A stretch of 64,000 nucleotides of DNA from an uncultured Gammaproteobacteria bacterium (GCA_903837345.1 CAILUG010000038.1:28376-92375), one strand, 5' to 3'; counted from the stretch's first letter, positions 17,572-26,711 are shown. The notes: generated by a model from the sequence alone, not told the origin. Made by a program: numbers and translations.

Positions 17572-17601
17572 ACTATATGTCAGATATGGCATATATTACA
17601 A
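17572..17601 (-). promoter_or_regulatory. Promoter/operator of the HigBA operon
   Basis: On the minus strand TTGTAA (17601-17596), an 18-nt spacer and TATAGT (17577-17572) form a sigma-70-like promoter. An inverted repeat with TATATG/CATATA arms (17574-17595) covers the spacer and -10, a natural site for the antitoxin to repress its own operon. Confidence 0.55.
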
Positions 17602-17702
17602 GAGTAAAATCATGATTGCCAAACAGTCAGTCGCGAATTAGGCTCGGCTCGATGGAGTGCAGAGCAATGCATCCGCGCTAAAATAATTTGCAGGGAGCGA
17701 TA

Positions 17703-18194
17703 ATGAAAATCAGAGAATGCCAGGAAAATGATATTTCAGGGATATGCCAAATCTACAACTATTACATCGAGAACACAGTCATAACCTTTGAGGAAGTGTC
17801 AGTTCGGGTTTCTGAAATGTCGGAACGTGTAAAAAGCTACACCAAATCCTGGCCCTGGCTGGTGTGCGAAGTAGATGGCGCAATAGTCGGCTATGCCTAT
17901 GCCGGCAAATGGAAAGAACGGGCTGCCTACAAAAACTCGGTCGAAATATCGGTTTATATCCACAACACCTTGTGTGGCAAAGGCTATGGCAAAGCGCTGT
18001 ACATAGCGCTACTGGATTCATTATGCAAGCTGGGCTGCCATGCCGTCATAGGGGGTATTGCCTTGCCGAATGAGGCAAGTGTTCGTCTGCATGAATATTT
18101 TGGCATGAAAAAAGTGGCTCATTTCACCGAAGTCGGCTTCAAGTTCGGGCGCTGGATCGATGTTGCCTATTGGGAGAAAGTCTTGAATGGCTAG
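17703..18194 (+). CDS. GNAT N-acetyltransferase, phosphinothricin acetyltransferase-like
   Basis: A 163-residue acetyltransferase of the Pat/Bar-like branch of the GNAT fold, which acetylates small amines such as phosphinothricin or methionine sulfoximine. ATG 17703 follows AGGGAG. Features are IRECQENDISGICQIYN at the start, the Y-A-Y-A-G-K-W-K-E-R-A-A-Y segment, the acetyl-CoA motif (GKGYGKALY), and G-G-I-A-L-P-N-E-A-S-V-R-L-H-E near the end, all usual for this group. The gene is AT-richer than the housekeeping genes and sits between a toxin-antitoxin pair and a DTW gene, consistent with acquisition. Confidence 0.85.
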   Translation: MKIRECQENDISGICQIYNYYIENTVITFEEVSVRVSEMSERVKSYTKSWPWLVCEVDGAIVGYAYAGKWKERAAYKNSVEISVYIHNTLCGKGYGKALYIALLDSLCKLGCHAVIGGIALPNEASVRLHEYFGMKKVAHFTEVGFKFGRWIDVAYWEKVLNG

Positions 18195-18202
18195 CCGGGA
18201 GC

Positions 18203-18886
18203 TCAAGTAGACTTGTTGTCATCCGCCTTGGGCCGCCTTCTGTGCAATTCAACAAGATAATCGGCAAGCGCAGTGTTAATCACAGACCCGGCCAGAAATT
18301 CCCCCGCTAGATCCGTGCGTCCTCTCGACCGCAATCCCGCATACACATGCAGCTCAAACTGGAGGCGGATTGCTTGACTGATCTCATCAAGCCCTACTGC
18401 ATTTAGTAAAAACATCAATGCCTCCACTGTCGAGAAGCGGCCACCATCCTGTTGCGCCCGCAACCAGAAGCGGCTGTCACCTTGCATAGGCAAGCTCACC
18501 AGGCGGCCCCATTGTGCAACCTGGCTGCTCATCGCGGTGGCTTCGCTCCAGCTGCCATCGAGCAGCAGCACTTGTGTGGAGGCGAGGTCGTAGTTGGCGG
18601 GCAAGGGTTTGCCACTGGGATGCAGCACCCACAGTTCACGGCCAGGAGCGACCACGGTCGCTGCAGTGAGCGGTTGGTCCTGGCGCCAACTGTGCTGCCT
18701 GGTGGCAGGCAGCAAACGTTTGATCAGATTGCCGGTGCTGCTCGGGCGTGTCAGTTCGCGCTGATGTGTCAATAAATCAATCTGCAGCGGACAGACGATG
18801 TCGCGCCGTGCTTCACAGATGCACCAGCGTGGCGGCAACAGGCAAACGGGGCAGCGGGCGGTGGGCCGGCGGACTACACTGCGCAT
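18203..18886 (-). CDS. DTW-domain tRNA-uridine aminocarboxypropyltransferase-like protein
   Basis: A 227-residue DTW-domain protein. Family members (TapT/TuaA in E. coli) transfer the 3-amino-3-carboxypropyl group of SAM to uridine 47 of tRNA. The N-terminal Cys cluster C12, C15, C22, C24 is present, and the signature appears as DGSW at 110-113, a Ser variant of the usual D-x-T-W. A SSTGNLIKRLLP stretch fits the SAM-binding part. It is cytoplasmic and converges with the acetyltransferase with 8 nt between stops. The Thr-to-Ser change is conservative, so activity is plausible. Confidence 0.8.
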   Translation of the reverse strand: MRSVVRRPTARCPVCLLPPRWCICEARRDIVCPLQIDLLTHQRELTRPSSTGNLIKRLLPATRQHSWRQDQPLTAATVVAPGRELWVLHPSGKPLPANYDLASTQVLLLDGSWSEATAMSSQVAQWGRLVSLPMQGDSRFWLRAQQDGGRFSTVEALMFLLNAVGLDEISQAIRLQFELHVYAGLRSRGRTDLAGEFLAGSVINTALADYLVELHRRRPKADDNKST

Positions 18887-18934
18887 CGGGTTCTTCGCAC
18901 TGCGATAGTTGATGCTGCAATCCGCAAGCGCGCG

Positions 18935-20458
18935 TTATTCCTTCTCAAGCTCGAGTATTTTCCTTGCGATGGTCCTGGCGGCATCGGCTTTGAGAGCCGC
19001 ATGGGCGACCATCGGCGTTTCTCCCCACACGCCAGTACTGCCTTTGATGATCTTGTCGGCCAGCTGGGTGACATTGGTATTGGTGAGCGGATATTTTTTG
19101 GCAATGTCGCGGAAGGAAGGGCCCACCAGTTTTTCTTCCACGCGATGGCAGGTATTGCAGTCCTGGTCGGGGAACATGTTGATAGCGGCAATCGCCGGTT
19201 GCGCCACTTCCACGCTGCCAGCAACGCCGGCGTCCAGCGGTTCCGAGCCGGCCGGCTCGAGCCGCAGCAGCGCGCCATCCTTGTGATCGGTCAGCAGATA
19301 CAGCAGTCCGTCCGGCCCCTGGCTCACATAACGGATGCGCTGGTGCAGGCTGTTGAGCAACTCCTCGCGGCGCACTTCGCCGTTTTCATTGAACACCACC
19401 CGCTCCAGATGGCCGGTGCCCGGCACGCGACCCTTGATCATCGAGGTCACGAACAGGTTGTTTTTCCATTTCGCAAATTTGTCGCCGGTGTAGAAGGTCA
19501 GGCCGGCCACAGTGATCGAGGGCACCCAGTAAATCTCGGGTAATACCGTGCCTTCCACCCATGGCTGCGGGCTGAAGCGTTTGCCGTCGTAGTCACGGCC
19601 ATAGGTGGCTATCGGCCAGCCATAGTTGTTGCCGGGTTTGAGGATGTTCACTTCATCGCCGCCCTGCGGCCCGTTTTCCAGTTCCCACACTTCACCGGTG
19701 AGCGGGTTGGTGGTGAAGTCCATCACCGAGCGGTTGCCCCAGGTATAGATTTCGCGCAACGCGCCTTCCTTGCCGATAAACGGATTGTCGGTGGGGATGC
19801 TGCCGTCATCTTTCAGGCGCAACACTTTGCCGATGTCGGAGGTGAGTTCCTGCGGCGCGCTGGTGTCGATGCGATGCGATACGCCAAACAAAATGGTGCC
19901 GTCTTTCAGGAAGTGCAAGCGTGAGGACGCGCCGCCGATATTGCTGCTCCAGGCTTTGGCCACATACACATCTTTCAGGTTATCTATCTTGCCGCCGGCG
20001 TAGTGGCCACGGGCCAATGCGGTGGTGACCCAGTAACCCTTGCCGCCATTCGGGTTGGGCCCGGTCTTGATATAGGTGAAGTAGAGCAAGCCATTCGTTG
20101 CAAACTGCGGATGCAGCTTGATGTCGAACAGTTGCTCGAGCGGAAACACGTCTTTCATGTCGACTACCGCAGCGTCCTGCAATTTGCCTTGCTTGAACAG
20201 CCGTATCTTGCCGGTGCGTTCTGTCAGCAGCACATCGCCAATCGGGAATTCCTTGGTGGCAGTGCCAGGCAGGTAGACCATGCCGAACGGGTGATCCATG
20301 CCGCGTGCCAGCACGGTGACCTTGATCCTGGCTTCTTCAAAGCTCGGCAATACCCACGGGCCGGCGCCCAGCGGTGGGCCTTCCTGCTGGGCCAGGGCAG
20401 CAGCGGCACACACAGTCAGCAACAGCAGCGAGCAGTGGCGGAGGAGAACTCGGAACAT
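18935..20458 (-). CDS. PQQ-dependent sugar dehydrogenase / cytochrome c fusion (cytochrome C-terminal)
   Basis: A 507-residue exported quinoprotein. ATG 20458 is preferred over TTG 20488, which has no ribosome site. The signal peptide ends AAALAQ. Residues about 45-410 form the soluble glucose/sorbosone dehydrogenase propeller (ARGMDHPFGMVYLP, LTERTGKIR, GPQGGDEVN, then NNYGWP). A cytochrome c domain follows with C434-N-T-C437-H438 and M483 as the likely sixth ligand. This is the mirror image of the fusion at 356-2098. It should oxidise an aldose or similar compound and pass electrons internally to haem. The cytochrome P460 gene lies upstream on the same strand, 103 nt away. Confidence 0.88.
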   Translation of the reverse strand: MFRVLLRHCSLLLLTVCAAAALAQQEGPPLGAGPWVLPSFEEARIKVTVLARGMDHPFGMVYLPGTATKEFPIGDVLLTERTGKIRLFKQGKLQDAAVVDMKDVFPLEQLFDIKLHPQFATNGLLYFTYIKTGPNPNGGKGYWVTTALARGHYAGGKIDNLKDVYVAKAWSSNIGGASSRLHFLKDGTILFGVSHRIDTSAPQELTSDIGKVLRLKDDGSIPTDNPFIGKEGALREIYTWGNRSVMDFTTNPLTGEVWELENGPQGGDEVNILKPGNNYGWPIATYGRDYDGKRFSPQPWVEGTVLPEIYWVPSITVAGLTFYTGDKFAKWKNNLFVTSMIKGRVPGTGHLERVVFNENGEVRREELLNSLHQRIRYVSQGPDGLLYLLTDHKDGALLRLEPAGSEPLDAGVAGSVEVAQPAIAAINMFPDQDCNTCHRVEEKLVGPSFRDIAKKYPLTNTNVTQLADKIIKGSTGVWGETPMVAHAALKADAARTIARKILELEKE

Positions 20459-20561
20459 GGCGCAGGTATCCCTTTTTCTTGTACTCAAGTCGACTGAGAA
20501 TACCTTTGATCAATGCTTTCTGCCATTGGTCATGGCGGAGTTGCTTTGGAATCCAGCAGTT

Positions 20562-21128
20562 TTACTTGCCCAGCCCCAGCTTGGCCCGCAGTGCCGGATA
20601 GAACTGCGCAAAGGTGCCATTGAACTTGCCATGTTCCATATGGCAGGTGACACACGGATTGGGCGACGGAATTTCGCTGGCGGTTTCCTGCTGTGGTGTG
20701 CGAAAAATAAAAAAGCCGTGGCCCTGGCCCTGGGAAAAACGGCTCTTGTCGAGCACATGGATCTCCTGCGACACCAGCGCCCCTTGCACAAAGCCGGGCA
20801 GTTGCGGATCCGACTTGCCTTCCGCCTGATAAAAGCTCAGCAGGAACATGGTGCCTTCCGCATAGCTTTTGTGCTCCATGAAATAGTGATACGCATTCGG
20901 CTCCATTTGCACCACGCCAATGGTGCCGGGATGCTGGGGATCAAATGGCTTGTCGTTGTACTCGCCGCCAATGGAAGCGCCGGTCTGGATCCAGGTATCC
21001 AGGCTGGCCGGATACAACAGCTCATTGGCGGTGCTGTAACGCGCAACGTTCAGGTTGTCCTGCGCATGCACGGCAGTGAAGGGCAGCAACAAACTGCAGG
21101 CGAGAACGGAAAAACGGAGCATGGACAT
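20562..21128 (-). CDS. Cytochrome P460-like haem protein
   Basis: A 188-residue exported protein of the cytochrome P460 family. ATG 21128 has AGGAGG 5 nt upstream; the long frame to 21368 is not supported. The signal peptide ends VHAQ. The haem-binding C159-V-T-C162-H163 near the C-terminus, in the context NPCVTCHMEHG and FAQFYP, is typical. P460 proteins oxidise hydroxylamine or detoxify NO; many homologues in heterotrophs are uncharacterised. No ammonia-oxidation genes occur here, so a role in peroxide/NO stress or as a redox partner is more likely. The Lys-haem cross-link cannot be judged from sequence. Confidence 0.82.
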   Translation of the reverse strand: MSMLRFSVLACSLLLPFTAVHAQDNLNVARYSTANELLYPASLDTWIQTGASIGGEYNDKPFDPQHPGTIGVVQMEPNAYHYFMEHKSYAEGTMFLLSFYQAEGKSDPQLPGFVQGALVSQEIHVLDKSRFSQGQGHGFFIFRTPQQETASEIPSPNPCVTCHMEHGKFNGTFAQFYPALRAKLGLGK

Positions 21129-21328
21129 AAAGCCTCCTGGGCTGTGGGGTGAGGCGATGCTGGTACGGGTATTTAAGCACTGCAACCCCAAATCTGCGAA
21201 TTGCAGGCCCTGGCTGGCCAGCGGCAGGAAATCGCGACGGAAGTCATGTTGCCAGAAGGGAGCCTGGTGAGGTACAAGACCGGTAGAAATGAACATTGAT
21301 TCATGTTGTAGACACAGGGGACATTGGC

Positions 21329-21889
21329 ATGACCAGATACCTATCGCTTGCGTGCGTTTTTGCTGCAATTTTCTGCGGCACTGCTGTAGTAGCCCAAAAC
21401 GCCACCCCCGAGCGCCCGGTGATCGCGCCGCTGACTCCGGCGCCCGACCAACTGGCGCTGATCAAAAGCAGCGATCCCAAACTGGCCCGCAACAAACAGC
21501 ATGTGTGGGACTTCTGGCGCATCGTCTACGAAGGCGGCCATATGGAACAAGTGGCCAAATACATGACACCGGAATACATCCAGCACAATCCCAATGTGTC
21601 ATCGGGGCGCGACAAGTTTGTCGCCACCATCGGCGCCTCGCGCCCGCCGCGTGAAGTAATGCAAACCTCGAAATTCCCGATCATCGACATCATTGCCGAA
21701 GGCGACAAGGTGGTGGTGATGTGGGCGCGCAAGGTGCGTGATCGCGAACACCCGGAGCAAACCTACGACATGACCTGGTTTGATGTGTTCCGCCTTGACG
21801 CCAAGAGCGGTCTCATTGCCGAGCACTGGGATTCATCGGAACGCTGGGGTACGGCAGGGCGTCCGCCTGGGGCGGAGTTTTTTCCTTAG
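21329..21889 (+). CDS. Exported SnoaL-like (NTF2-fold) protein
   Basis: A 186-residue secreted protein. ATG 21329 is chosen over an upstream TTG at 21296. The signal peptide ends AVVAQN. The SnoaL domain (about 55-180) contains NKQHVWDFWRIVYEGGH, YIQHNPNVSSGRDKF and WFDVFRLD...I.EHWD, the last two being conserved in SnoaL-like polyketide-cyclase/predicted aldol enzymes. It is not closely related to the tandem SnoaL proteins at 7255-9404. Substrate unknown. It is divergent from the cytochrome P460 gene. Confidence 0.8.
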   Translation: MTRYLSLACVFAAIFCGTAVVAQNATPERPVIAPLTPAPDQLALIKSSDPKLARNKQHVWDFWRIVYEGGHMEQVAKYMTPEYIQHNPNVSSGRDKFVATIGASRPPREVMQTSKFPIIDIIAEGDKVVVMWARKVRDREHPEQTYDMTWFDVFRLDAKSGLIAEHWDSSERWGTAGRPPGAEFFP

Positions 21890-22056
21890 TCCAGGATTTT
21901 ATCCAATGCCGGCGGGGTAGTGAGATGAGGGGTCGATTGTCACAGTAAAGCCGTGGTCTGTCCCCAAAGTTTCACAGTTCTGCTATCTTCCACAGGCAAT
22001 CGCGCTGCGGTATACGCTTCGGGTCCGCCCGCGATACAGCGTGGGGTTAATATCTG

Positions 22057-23055
22057 ATGAACAGGAAATCAGTATTCGGTTTCGGCATGGCGGTTGCCGC
22101 CGTTGCTGTCTTTGCTCAAGCGCAGGCGCAAGGCATTGGCGCGTGGGTTACCAAAGACGCCAACTGGACGGCAAGCAAAGCCGCACTGCAGGCCTTGGGC
22201 GAACGATATGCGACGTCTGACGCGCTGTTTGACGCGTTGAAACAGGCGGCGAACGGCGGCAAACCCTTGTCCTTCCCGCAGTTGGCCCAGCCTGCCTACG
22301 ACTGGACCGGTATCTACACCCGCACCGCTGGCGGTCTCAATTACGACCCTGATCTGCCACCAGGCCCGCCGAACCCGAGTGGGCCTGCATCCGCCCGCTT
22401 GACTCCTGCCGGCTTGGCGGTGGTCAAGGCCAAGGCCGAAGCGCTGATGAAGACGGGTGGCGAGTTTGATCCGCTGAGCAAATGCGGCCCGCCGGGCACG
22501 CCGCGCTGGTTTACCGAGCCGTTCCTCAAGGAATATGTGGTGACCCCTGGCCAGACGCTGCTAATCAACGAAATGGTCAACGATATCCGCCGCGTCTACA
22601 CCGATGGTCGTCCCCACACCTCCGAAGCCGATGCCTATGGCTCCCCCAATGGCGATACGATCGGCTTCTGGAGCGGCGACATGCTGGTCGCCCACACCAA
22701 GTACCTGAATTCAGGTCAGTACCAGCGCGGCGTCCAGCCGAATTTCTCGGACCAGGTCAATGTGGTGGAGCGCTGGCGCAAGGTGAACCCGAAGACGCTG
22801 GAAGTGGATGTCTGGTCATATGACCCGGCAAACCTCGCCAAGCCGTGGTACACACGCCAAAGCTATTCGAAGCTGAGTAACGATGATTACAACTTGCGTA
22901 TCCGTTATTGGGACTGTGGCGAAAACTCCAATAACACCATCATCGAGAAAGACGACGGCACCAGCCAGTTCAAAGACTTCAGCTTTGTACCGGATGACGC
23001 TGCGGCAAGTAACGATGAAGCAGTCAAAAAGGCCGCGAAAGCCGCCAAGCCCTGA
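22057..23055 (+). CDS. Exported protein of unknown function, paralogue 3 of 3
   Basis: A 332-residue secreted protein with a signal peptide ending AQAQAQG. The C-terminal half shows the same ordered steps as the products of 4394-5197 and 5389-6381: G-F-W-S-G-D-M-L-V-A-H-T, V-V-E-R-W, D-V-W-S-Y-D-P, A-K-P-W-Y-T and a late W-D-C-G-E-N. It is the most divergent of the three, with a unique N-terminal region (about 30-130) containing a Pro-rich PDLPPGPPNPSGP turn. It is followed by a DUF6152 gene 78 nt downstream, repeating the pairing at 3978-5197. Function unknown. Confidence 0.7.
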   Translation: MNRKSVFGFGMAVAAVAVFAQAQAQGIGAWVTKDANWTASKAALQALGERYATSDALFDALKQAANGGKPLSFPQLAQPAYDWTGIYTRTAGGLNYDPDLPPGPPNPSGPASARLTPAGLAVVKAKAEALMKTGGEFDPLSKCGPPGTPRWFTEPFLKEYVVTPGQTLLINEMVNDIRRVYTDGRPHTSEADAYGSPNGDTIGFWSGDMLVAHTKYLNSGQYQRGVQPNFSDQVNVVERWRKVNPKTLEVDVWSYDPANLAKPWYTRQSYSKLSNDDYNLRIRYWDCGENSNNTIIEKDDGTSQFKDFSFVPDDAAASNDEAVKKAAKAAKP

Positions 23056-23133
23056 GCCGGGAAGCTGGCGAATGAATCTCGGGGCGCAGTGCACATGGTC
23101 AAGACAGGATATTGTTATCCAGGAGTGCGAATA

Positions 23134-23529
23134 ATGAAGACGAACATGATCCGTACGGTAATCGGCGTGGTGGCATTGGGCATTGCGCTGCCGGTACTAG
23201 CCCATCACTCGGGAGGAATGTTTGACGACAAGAAAGAGATCACCGTTTCGGGCACCGTGAGAGAGTTCCAGTACACAAACCCGCACTCGTGGCTATTGGT
23301 TGATGTTACCGGTGACGACGGCAAGGTCACCACCTGGGGCTTCGAGACAGAAGGCCCGAGTACCCTCACACGTGCCGGCATACGCAAGAGCGACTTTACA
23401 CCAGGCACACCAATCACTATTACAGCCAATCCGATGCGTGATGGCCGCCCGGCTGGCACCTGGTCCAGGGCGATCCGCACTTCGGATAACAAGGAGTTCT
23501 CGCCGCGCGGCGGTTTCGTGGTCAAGTAA
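23134..23529 (+). CDS. DUF6152 family exported protein
   Basis: A 131-residue periplasmic protein, second DUF6152 member of the window. ATG 23134 has CCAGGAG 8 nt upstream. The signal peptide is cleaved at VLAHHS, again leaving an N-terminal His-His. NPHSWLLVDV, then TPGTPITI and MRDGRPAG.W follow the family pattern. It lies between the exported paralogue 3 and a PQQ dehydrogenase (48-nt gap), in what looks like one plus-strand operon ending with an MFS permease. Confidence 0.85.
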   Translation: MKTNMIRTVIGVVALGIALPVLAHHSGGMFDDKKEITVSGTVREFQYTNPHSWLLVDVTGDDGKVTTWGFETEGPSTLTRAGIRKSDFTPGTPITITANPMRDGRPAGTWSRAIRTSDNKEFSPRGGFVVK

Positions 23530-23577
23530 GCATTCAAGAAATAAATCATAACAACCAATAACAGAGGGGAAATATCC

Positions 23578-24786
23578 ATGACCAAACATCTGCTGGGCGT
23601 CAGCCTGCTGGCCGCCTGTTTTTGCAGCACCGCATTGCTGGCCGCCGAAAACGCCCCGCCGGAACGTGCCGATGGCCTGCATATCGATCAGGTGGGAAAA
23701 GGGCCCTTTTATTACGATACCGCCGAGGGCATGGATATCCGCGTCAGGGTGCTGGCGCGCGGGCTCAATCATCCGTGGAGCATCACCTGGCTGCCGGATG
23801 GCTCGGCACTGATAACAGAAAAGAACACCGGCGCGCTGCGGCGCCTCAAGGATGACAAGTTGCAGGTGGCGCCAGTGCAGGGAACCCCGGCCGGTGCCAA
23901 GGTGAGCAAGTTCACCGGCCTGCTGGATATCGCGCTGCACCCGGATTTCGCCAAACAACCCTTTATCTACATGAGCTATAACAAAGCCCTGCCCAACGGC
24001 AAAGAGGCCATTGCGGTGGCGCGCGGGCGCTGGGATGGCAACAATATCCAGGGCACCCAGGATATTTTTGTCGGACATGAGGGCACCACCAACGGCGTGC
24101 GCCTGTTGTTCGGTACCGATGGCATGCTCTACGTCGGCGTCTATGTGACCACCGACAACCCCGAGCCCAACTTTCATACCGACGAGCAGAAAGGCAAGAT
24201 CCTGCGCCTGACTCCGGAAGGCAAGATTCCGAATGACAATCCCTTTATCGGCAAGCCGGGGTTCCTGCCGGAAATCTTCAGCTACGGCCACCGCACTCCC
24301 ACCGGCCTCACCCTCAACAAGGCCACCGGTGAAATCTGGGAAACCGAAATGGGCCCCAACGGCGGCGACGAAGTAAACCGACTCCGCAAAGGCGGCAACT
24401 ATGGCTGGCCACTGGTGAGTCTGGGCCTGGCCTACAGTGGTGGCCAGCAAAGCGAACGCTTCCAGATGGAAGAGACCAGCAATCCGGTCGCATTCTGGAT
24501 GCCCGGCATTTCACCTTCCAGCCTGGTGTTCTACGATGGCACCGAGTTTCCGCGCTGGAAGGGCGATCTGTTCATCAGCGCCATGCAGCAAGGCCAGATT
24601 CCCGGCACTGGCCAGCTGCAGCGCATCCATTTCAACGCCAAGGGGGAAGAGATCCGCCGCGAGTCGCTGCTCGGCAACCTGCGTCAACGCATCCGCGACG
24701 TGAAAATGGGCCCCGATGGCAGACTATACTTGCTCACCGATGAAGACGACGGTGTGGTAATGCGCATTGAAAGCGTTGGTAAATAA
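23578..24786 (+). CDS. PQQ-dependent sugar dehydrogenase (sorbosone type) without haem domain
   Basis: A 402-residue exported quinoprotein with a signal peptide ending ALLAAE. The propeller motifs ARGLNHPWSITWLPDGSALITEK, LLDIALHPDF, GPNGGDEVNRL and NYGWP define the soluble glucose/sorbosone dehydrogenase family. Unlike the enzymes at 356 and 18935 it lacks a cytochrome c domain, so it needs an external acceptor. AGAGGGGAA precedes the ATG. It is followed 24 nt later by an MFS permease, suggesting oxidation in the periplasm and uptake of the product. Confidence 0.88.
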   Translation: MTKHLLGVSLLAACFCSTALLAAENAPPERADGLHIDQVGKGPFYYDTAEGMDIRVRVLARGLNHPWSITWLPDGSALITEKNTGALRRLKDDKLQVAPVQGTPAGAKVSKFTGLLDIALHPDFAKQPFIYMSYNKALPNGKEAIAVARGRWDGNNIQGTQDIFVGHEGTTNGVRLLFGTDGMLYVGVYVTTDNPEPNFHTDEQKGKILRLTPEGKIPNDNPFIGKPGFLPEIFSYGHRTPTGLTLNKATGEIWETEMGPNGGDEVNRLRKGGNYGWPLVSLGLAYSGGQQSERFQMEETSNPVAFWMPGISPSSLVFYDGTEFPRWKGDLFISAMQQGQIPGTGQLQRIHFNAKGEEIRRESLLGNLRQRIRDVKMGPDGRLYLLTDEDDGVVMRIESVGK

Positions 24787-24810
24787 GTTTCAATAAAAAG
24801 GAAAAACAAT

Positions 24811-26148
24811 ATGCAAGTTTCATTCAGTGAAGTCATGGGGCGCGTTCCGCTGCGCATGTTCCAGATATTTACCTTCATCGTCTGCATGATCGTGCTGGTT
24901 GCCGATGGCGTGGATGCACAATTGCTCGGGGTGGTGACGCCCTTGATCCTCAAGGATTATGGCGTTGACCGTGGCAGTTTTGGTCTTGCCGTGAGCGCGG
25001 CACTGGTGGGCTTCGGGCTTGGTTCCTGGGGCGGTGGCTGGCTGGGTGACACCGTTGGCAGACGCTGGGCACTCACGCTCGCCGCTGTCGTGTTTTCGCT
25101 CGGCACGGTGGCCGCCAGCTTGGCGGGTGGGGTTTGGTCCATGGCGGTGTTGCGGTTGATTGGTGGTCTCGGCTTTGGTTCGGCCTATGCCAACGGCATT
25201 GCGTTGACCAGCGAGTGGTTGCCTGATCGCTGGCGTTCGGTAGCAGTAACGACCATATCGGTGGGTACGCCCTTGGGTGGATCGATCGTCGGCGCGTTGG
25301 CACCGACCCTGGTAGCGCTGTGGGGCTGGCGTGGCGCATTCGTCTGCTTCGGGGCCGCCACTTTCATCATATGCGTCGTGCTGATCATCGTCGTGTTGCG
25401 CGACAGCCCGGCGTACCTGTTGGCACGTGGCAGGATGGCAGAAGCAAAACAGGCGGCCCGCCGCGTGGTGGATGAAGATCTGGATCTGATCCCCGAGCGC
25501 CACATGACCGACAAGGCAGTGGGTGTGGTTGGTGTGCTGGATCGCAGCAATTTGCGGCTCAACATCGGCGTCGGTCTTGCGTTTACTTCCGCAGCCCTGG
25601 TGGCTTACGGCGTCCTCAACTGGATGACAACCTTGTTGACTTCCCATGGTTTTGCGTTTGCCCAGGCTTCTTATGCCGTGTTTGTTGCAGGGATTACTTC
25701 CATTGCCGGTTCCATTGCCGTGGGCCTGTTGGTGCAACGCTATGGCTCCAAACTGGTCATGACCGGTGTTGGCGCAAGCTTGTTGGCTAACCTGGTGGTG
25801 CTCGCCATTGTGATCGAGTCGTTGGCAGGTGCACCGGATGACGGTGAGCGCATGCTGATAGTGGCATTGATAGGGCTGGCCGCCGCGATCTTCAGCAGTG
25901 GAGTGGGCGGTATGTACGCGATGCTGACGCATGGCTATCCACCTTCATGTCGTTCGGCAGGTATCGGCTTCGGTATCTTCATGGGCCGCATCGGTGCCAT
26001 CCTCTCCAGCGCCTTCGGTGGCTGGTTGCTCGATATCGGCAAAGGCAGTGTGGTTCCGTATTTCGGTGTGCTGTGCGCAGGCGCCGTGCTGTTGATGGTG
26101 GGGATCATGATCAATGATCGTCATGTGCCGCCGGCACGAAGGGCTTGA
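24811..26148 (+). CDS. MFS transporter, aromatic-acid/sugar-acid:H+ symporter-like
   Basis: A 445-residue, 12-helix major facilitator. The loop 2-3 motif A appears as GGWLGDTVGRRWALT. The first helix has DGVDAQLLGVVTPLI, the pattern of the AAHS family, which imports benzoate derivatives and other organic acids. It lies in the inner membrane. Coupled to a quinoprotein dehydrogenase gene 24 nt upstream, it probably imports an acid product of periplasmic oxidation. The substrate cannot be read from sequence. It converges with a flavin reductase-like gene with 1 nt between stops. Confidence 0.88.
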   Translation: MQVSFSEVMGRVPLRMFQIFTFIVCMIVLVADGVDAQLLGVVTPLILKDYGVDRGSFGLAVSAALVGFGLGSWGGGWLGDTVGRRWALTLAAVVFSLGTVAASLAGGVWSMAVLRLIGGLGFGSAYANGIALTSEWLPDRWRSVAVTTISVGTPLGGSIVGALAPTLVALWGWRGAFVCFGAATFIICVVLIIVVLRDSPAYLLARGRMAEAKQAARRVVDEDLDLIPERHMTDKAVGVVGVLDRSNLRLNIGVGLAFTSAALVAYGVLNWMTTLLTSHGFAFAQASYAVFVAGITSIAGSIAVGLLVQRYGSKLVMTGVGASLLANLVVLAIVIESLAGAPDDGERMLIVALIGLAAAIFSSGVGGMYAMLTHGYPPSCRSAGIGFGIFMGRIGAILSSAFGGWLLDIGKGSVVPYFGVLCAGAVLLMVGIMINDRHVPPARRA

Positions 26149-26149
26149 G

Positions 26150-26692
26150 TCAAACGCCGGACGGAAGCCGGGAAGCCATCAGCTTCTTCTTGTCAATTTT
26201 GCGTCCGTCGACAATGAAGGTGCCGTCGCCAACCGAGTGCAGCGTGCGTTTCTCCTTGCGGGCGGTGTCCATGTAGGCGGCAACCGCTTCCAACACGACG
26301 ATGTTGTGCTTCTTGATGATGTCGATGACCTTGCACTCGATGTTGGCGAGGCACTCCTTGATCAACGGCGCCGCCACGAATTTGCCAGGCACCGGCGTGA
26401 GTTTGAACCTGGCAAACTTGTCGGTGTCAGCACCTGAGCACGTTCCGATGCCGACCACCTTGTCCAGCATGTCGACCGTGGGAATCGCAATCACACACTG
26501 CTTGTGCTTTCGCAACGCCGCGAACGAGTGATTCCATGCGCCGGTGGTGATCGCAAACAGCGGCGTGAAATCCATCACCATGGTCCAGGAGATGGTCATG
26601 ATGTTGTGCTTCTTGCCGTCGTGGGTCGTCACCAGCACAACCGGGCCTGGTTCCATCAGGGTAAAGGCCTTGCCAAGTTTCAACTTTCGCAT
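26150..26692 (-). CDS. Flavin reductase-like FMN-binding protein
   Basis: A 180-residue split-barrel flavoprotein of the flavin reductase-like family. Features are PGPVVLVTT near the start, NIMTISWTMVMDFTPLFAI and W.HSF..LRK, then a V-G-I-G-T-C-S-G segment with Cys. Such proteins bind FMN and reduce it with NAD(P)H or have unknown oxidoreductase roles. ATG 26692 is chosen since the longer TTG frame runs into the end of the neighbour. It is 19 nt downstream of the esterase gene and probably cotranscribed. Confidence 0.8.
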   Translation of the reverse strand: MRKLKLGKAFTLMEPGPVVLVTTHDGKKHNIMTISWTMVMDFTPLFAITTGAWNHSFAALRKHKQCVIAIPTVDMLDKVVGIGTCSGADTDKFARFKLTPVPGKFVAAPLIKECLANIECKVIDIIKKHNIVVLEAVAAYMDTARKEKRTLHSVGDGTFIVDGRKIDKKKLMASRLPSGV

Positions 26693-26711
26693 ATCAGCAG
26701 AACCGCTCCGG

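Noticed and set aside
24820..25932. A 370-residue minus-strand frame
   Set aside because: Antisense to the MFS permease; rich in His, Gln and Thr with no helices or motifs.
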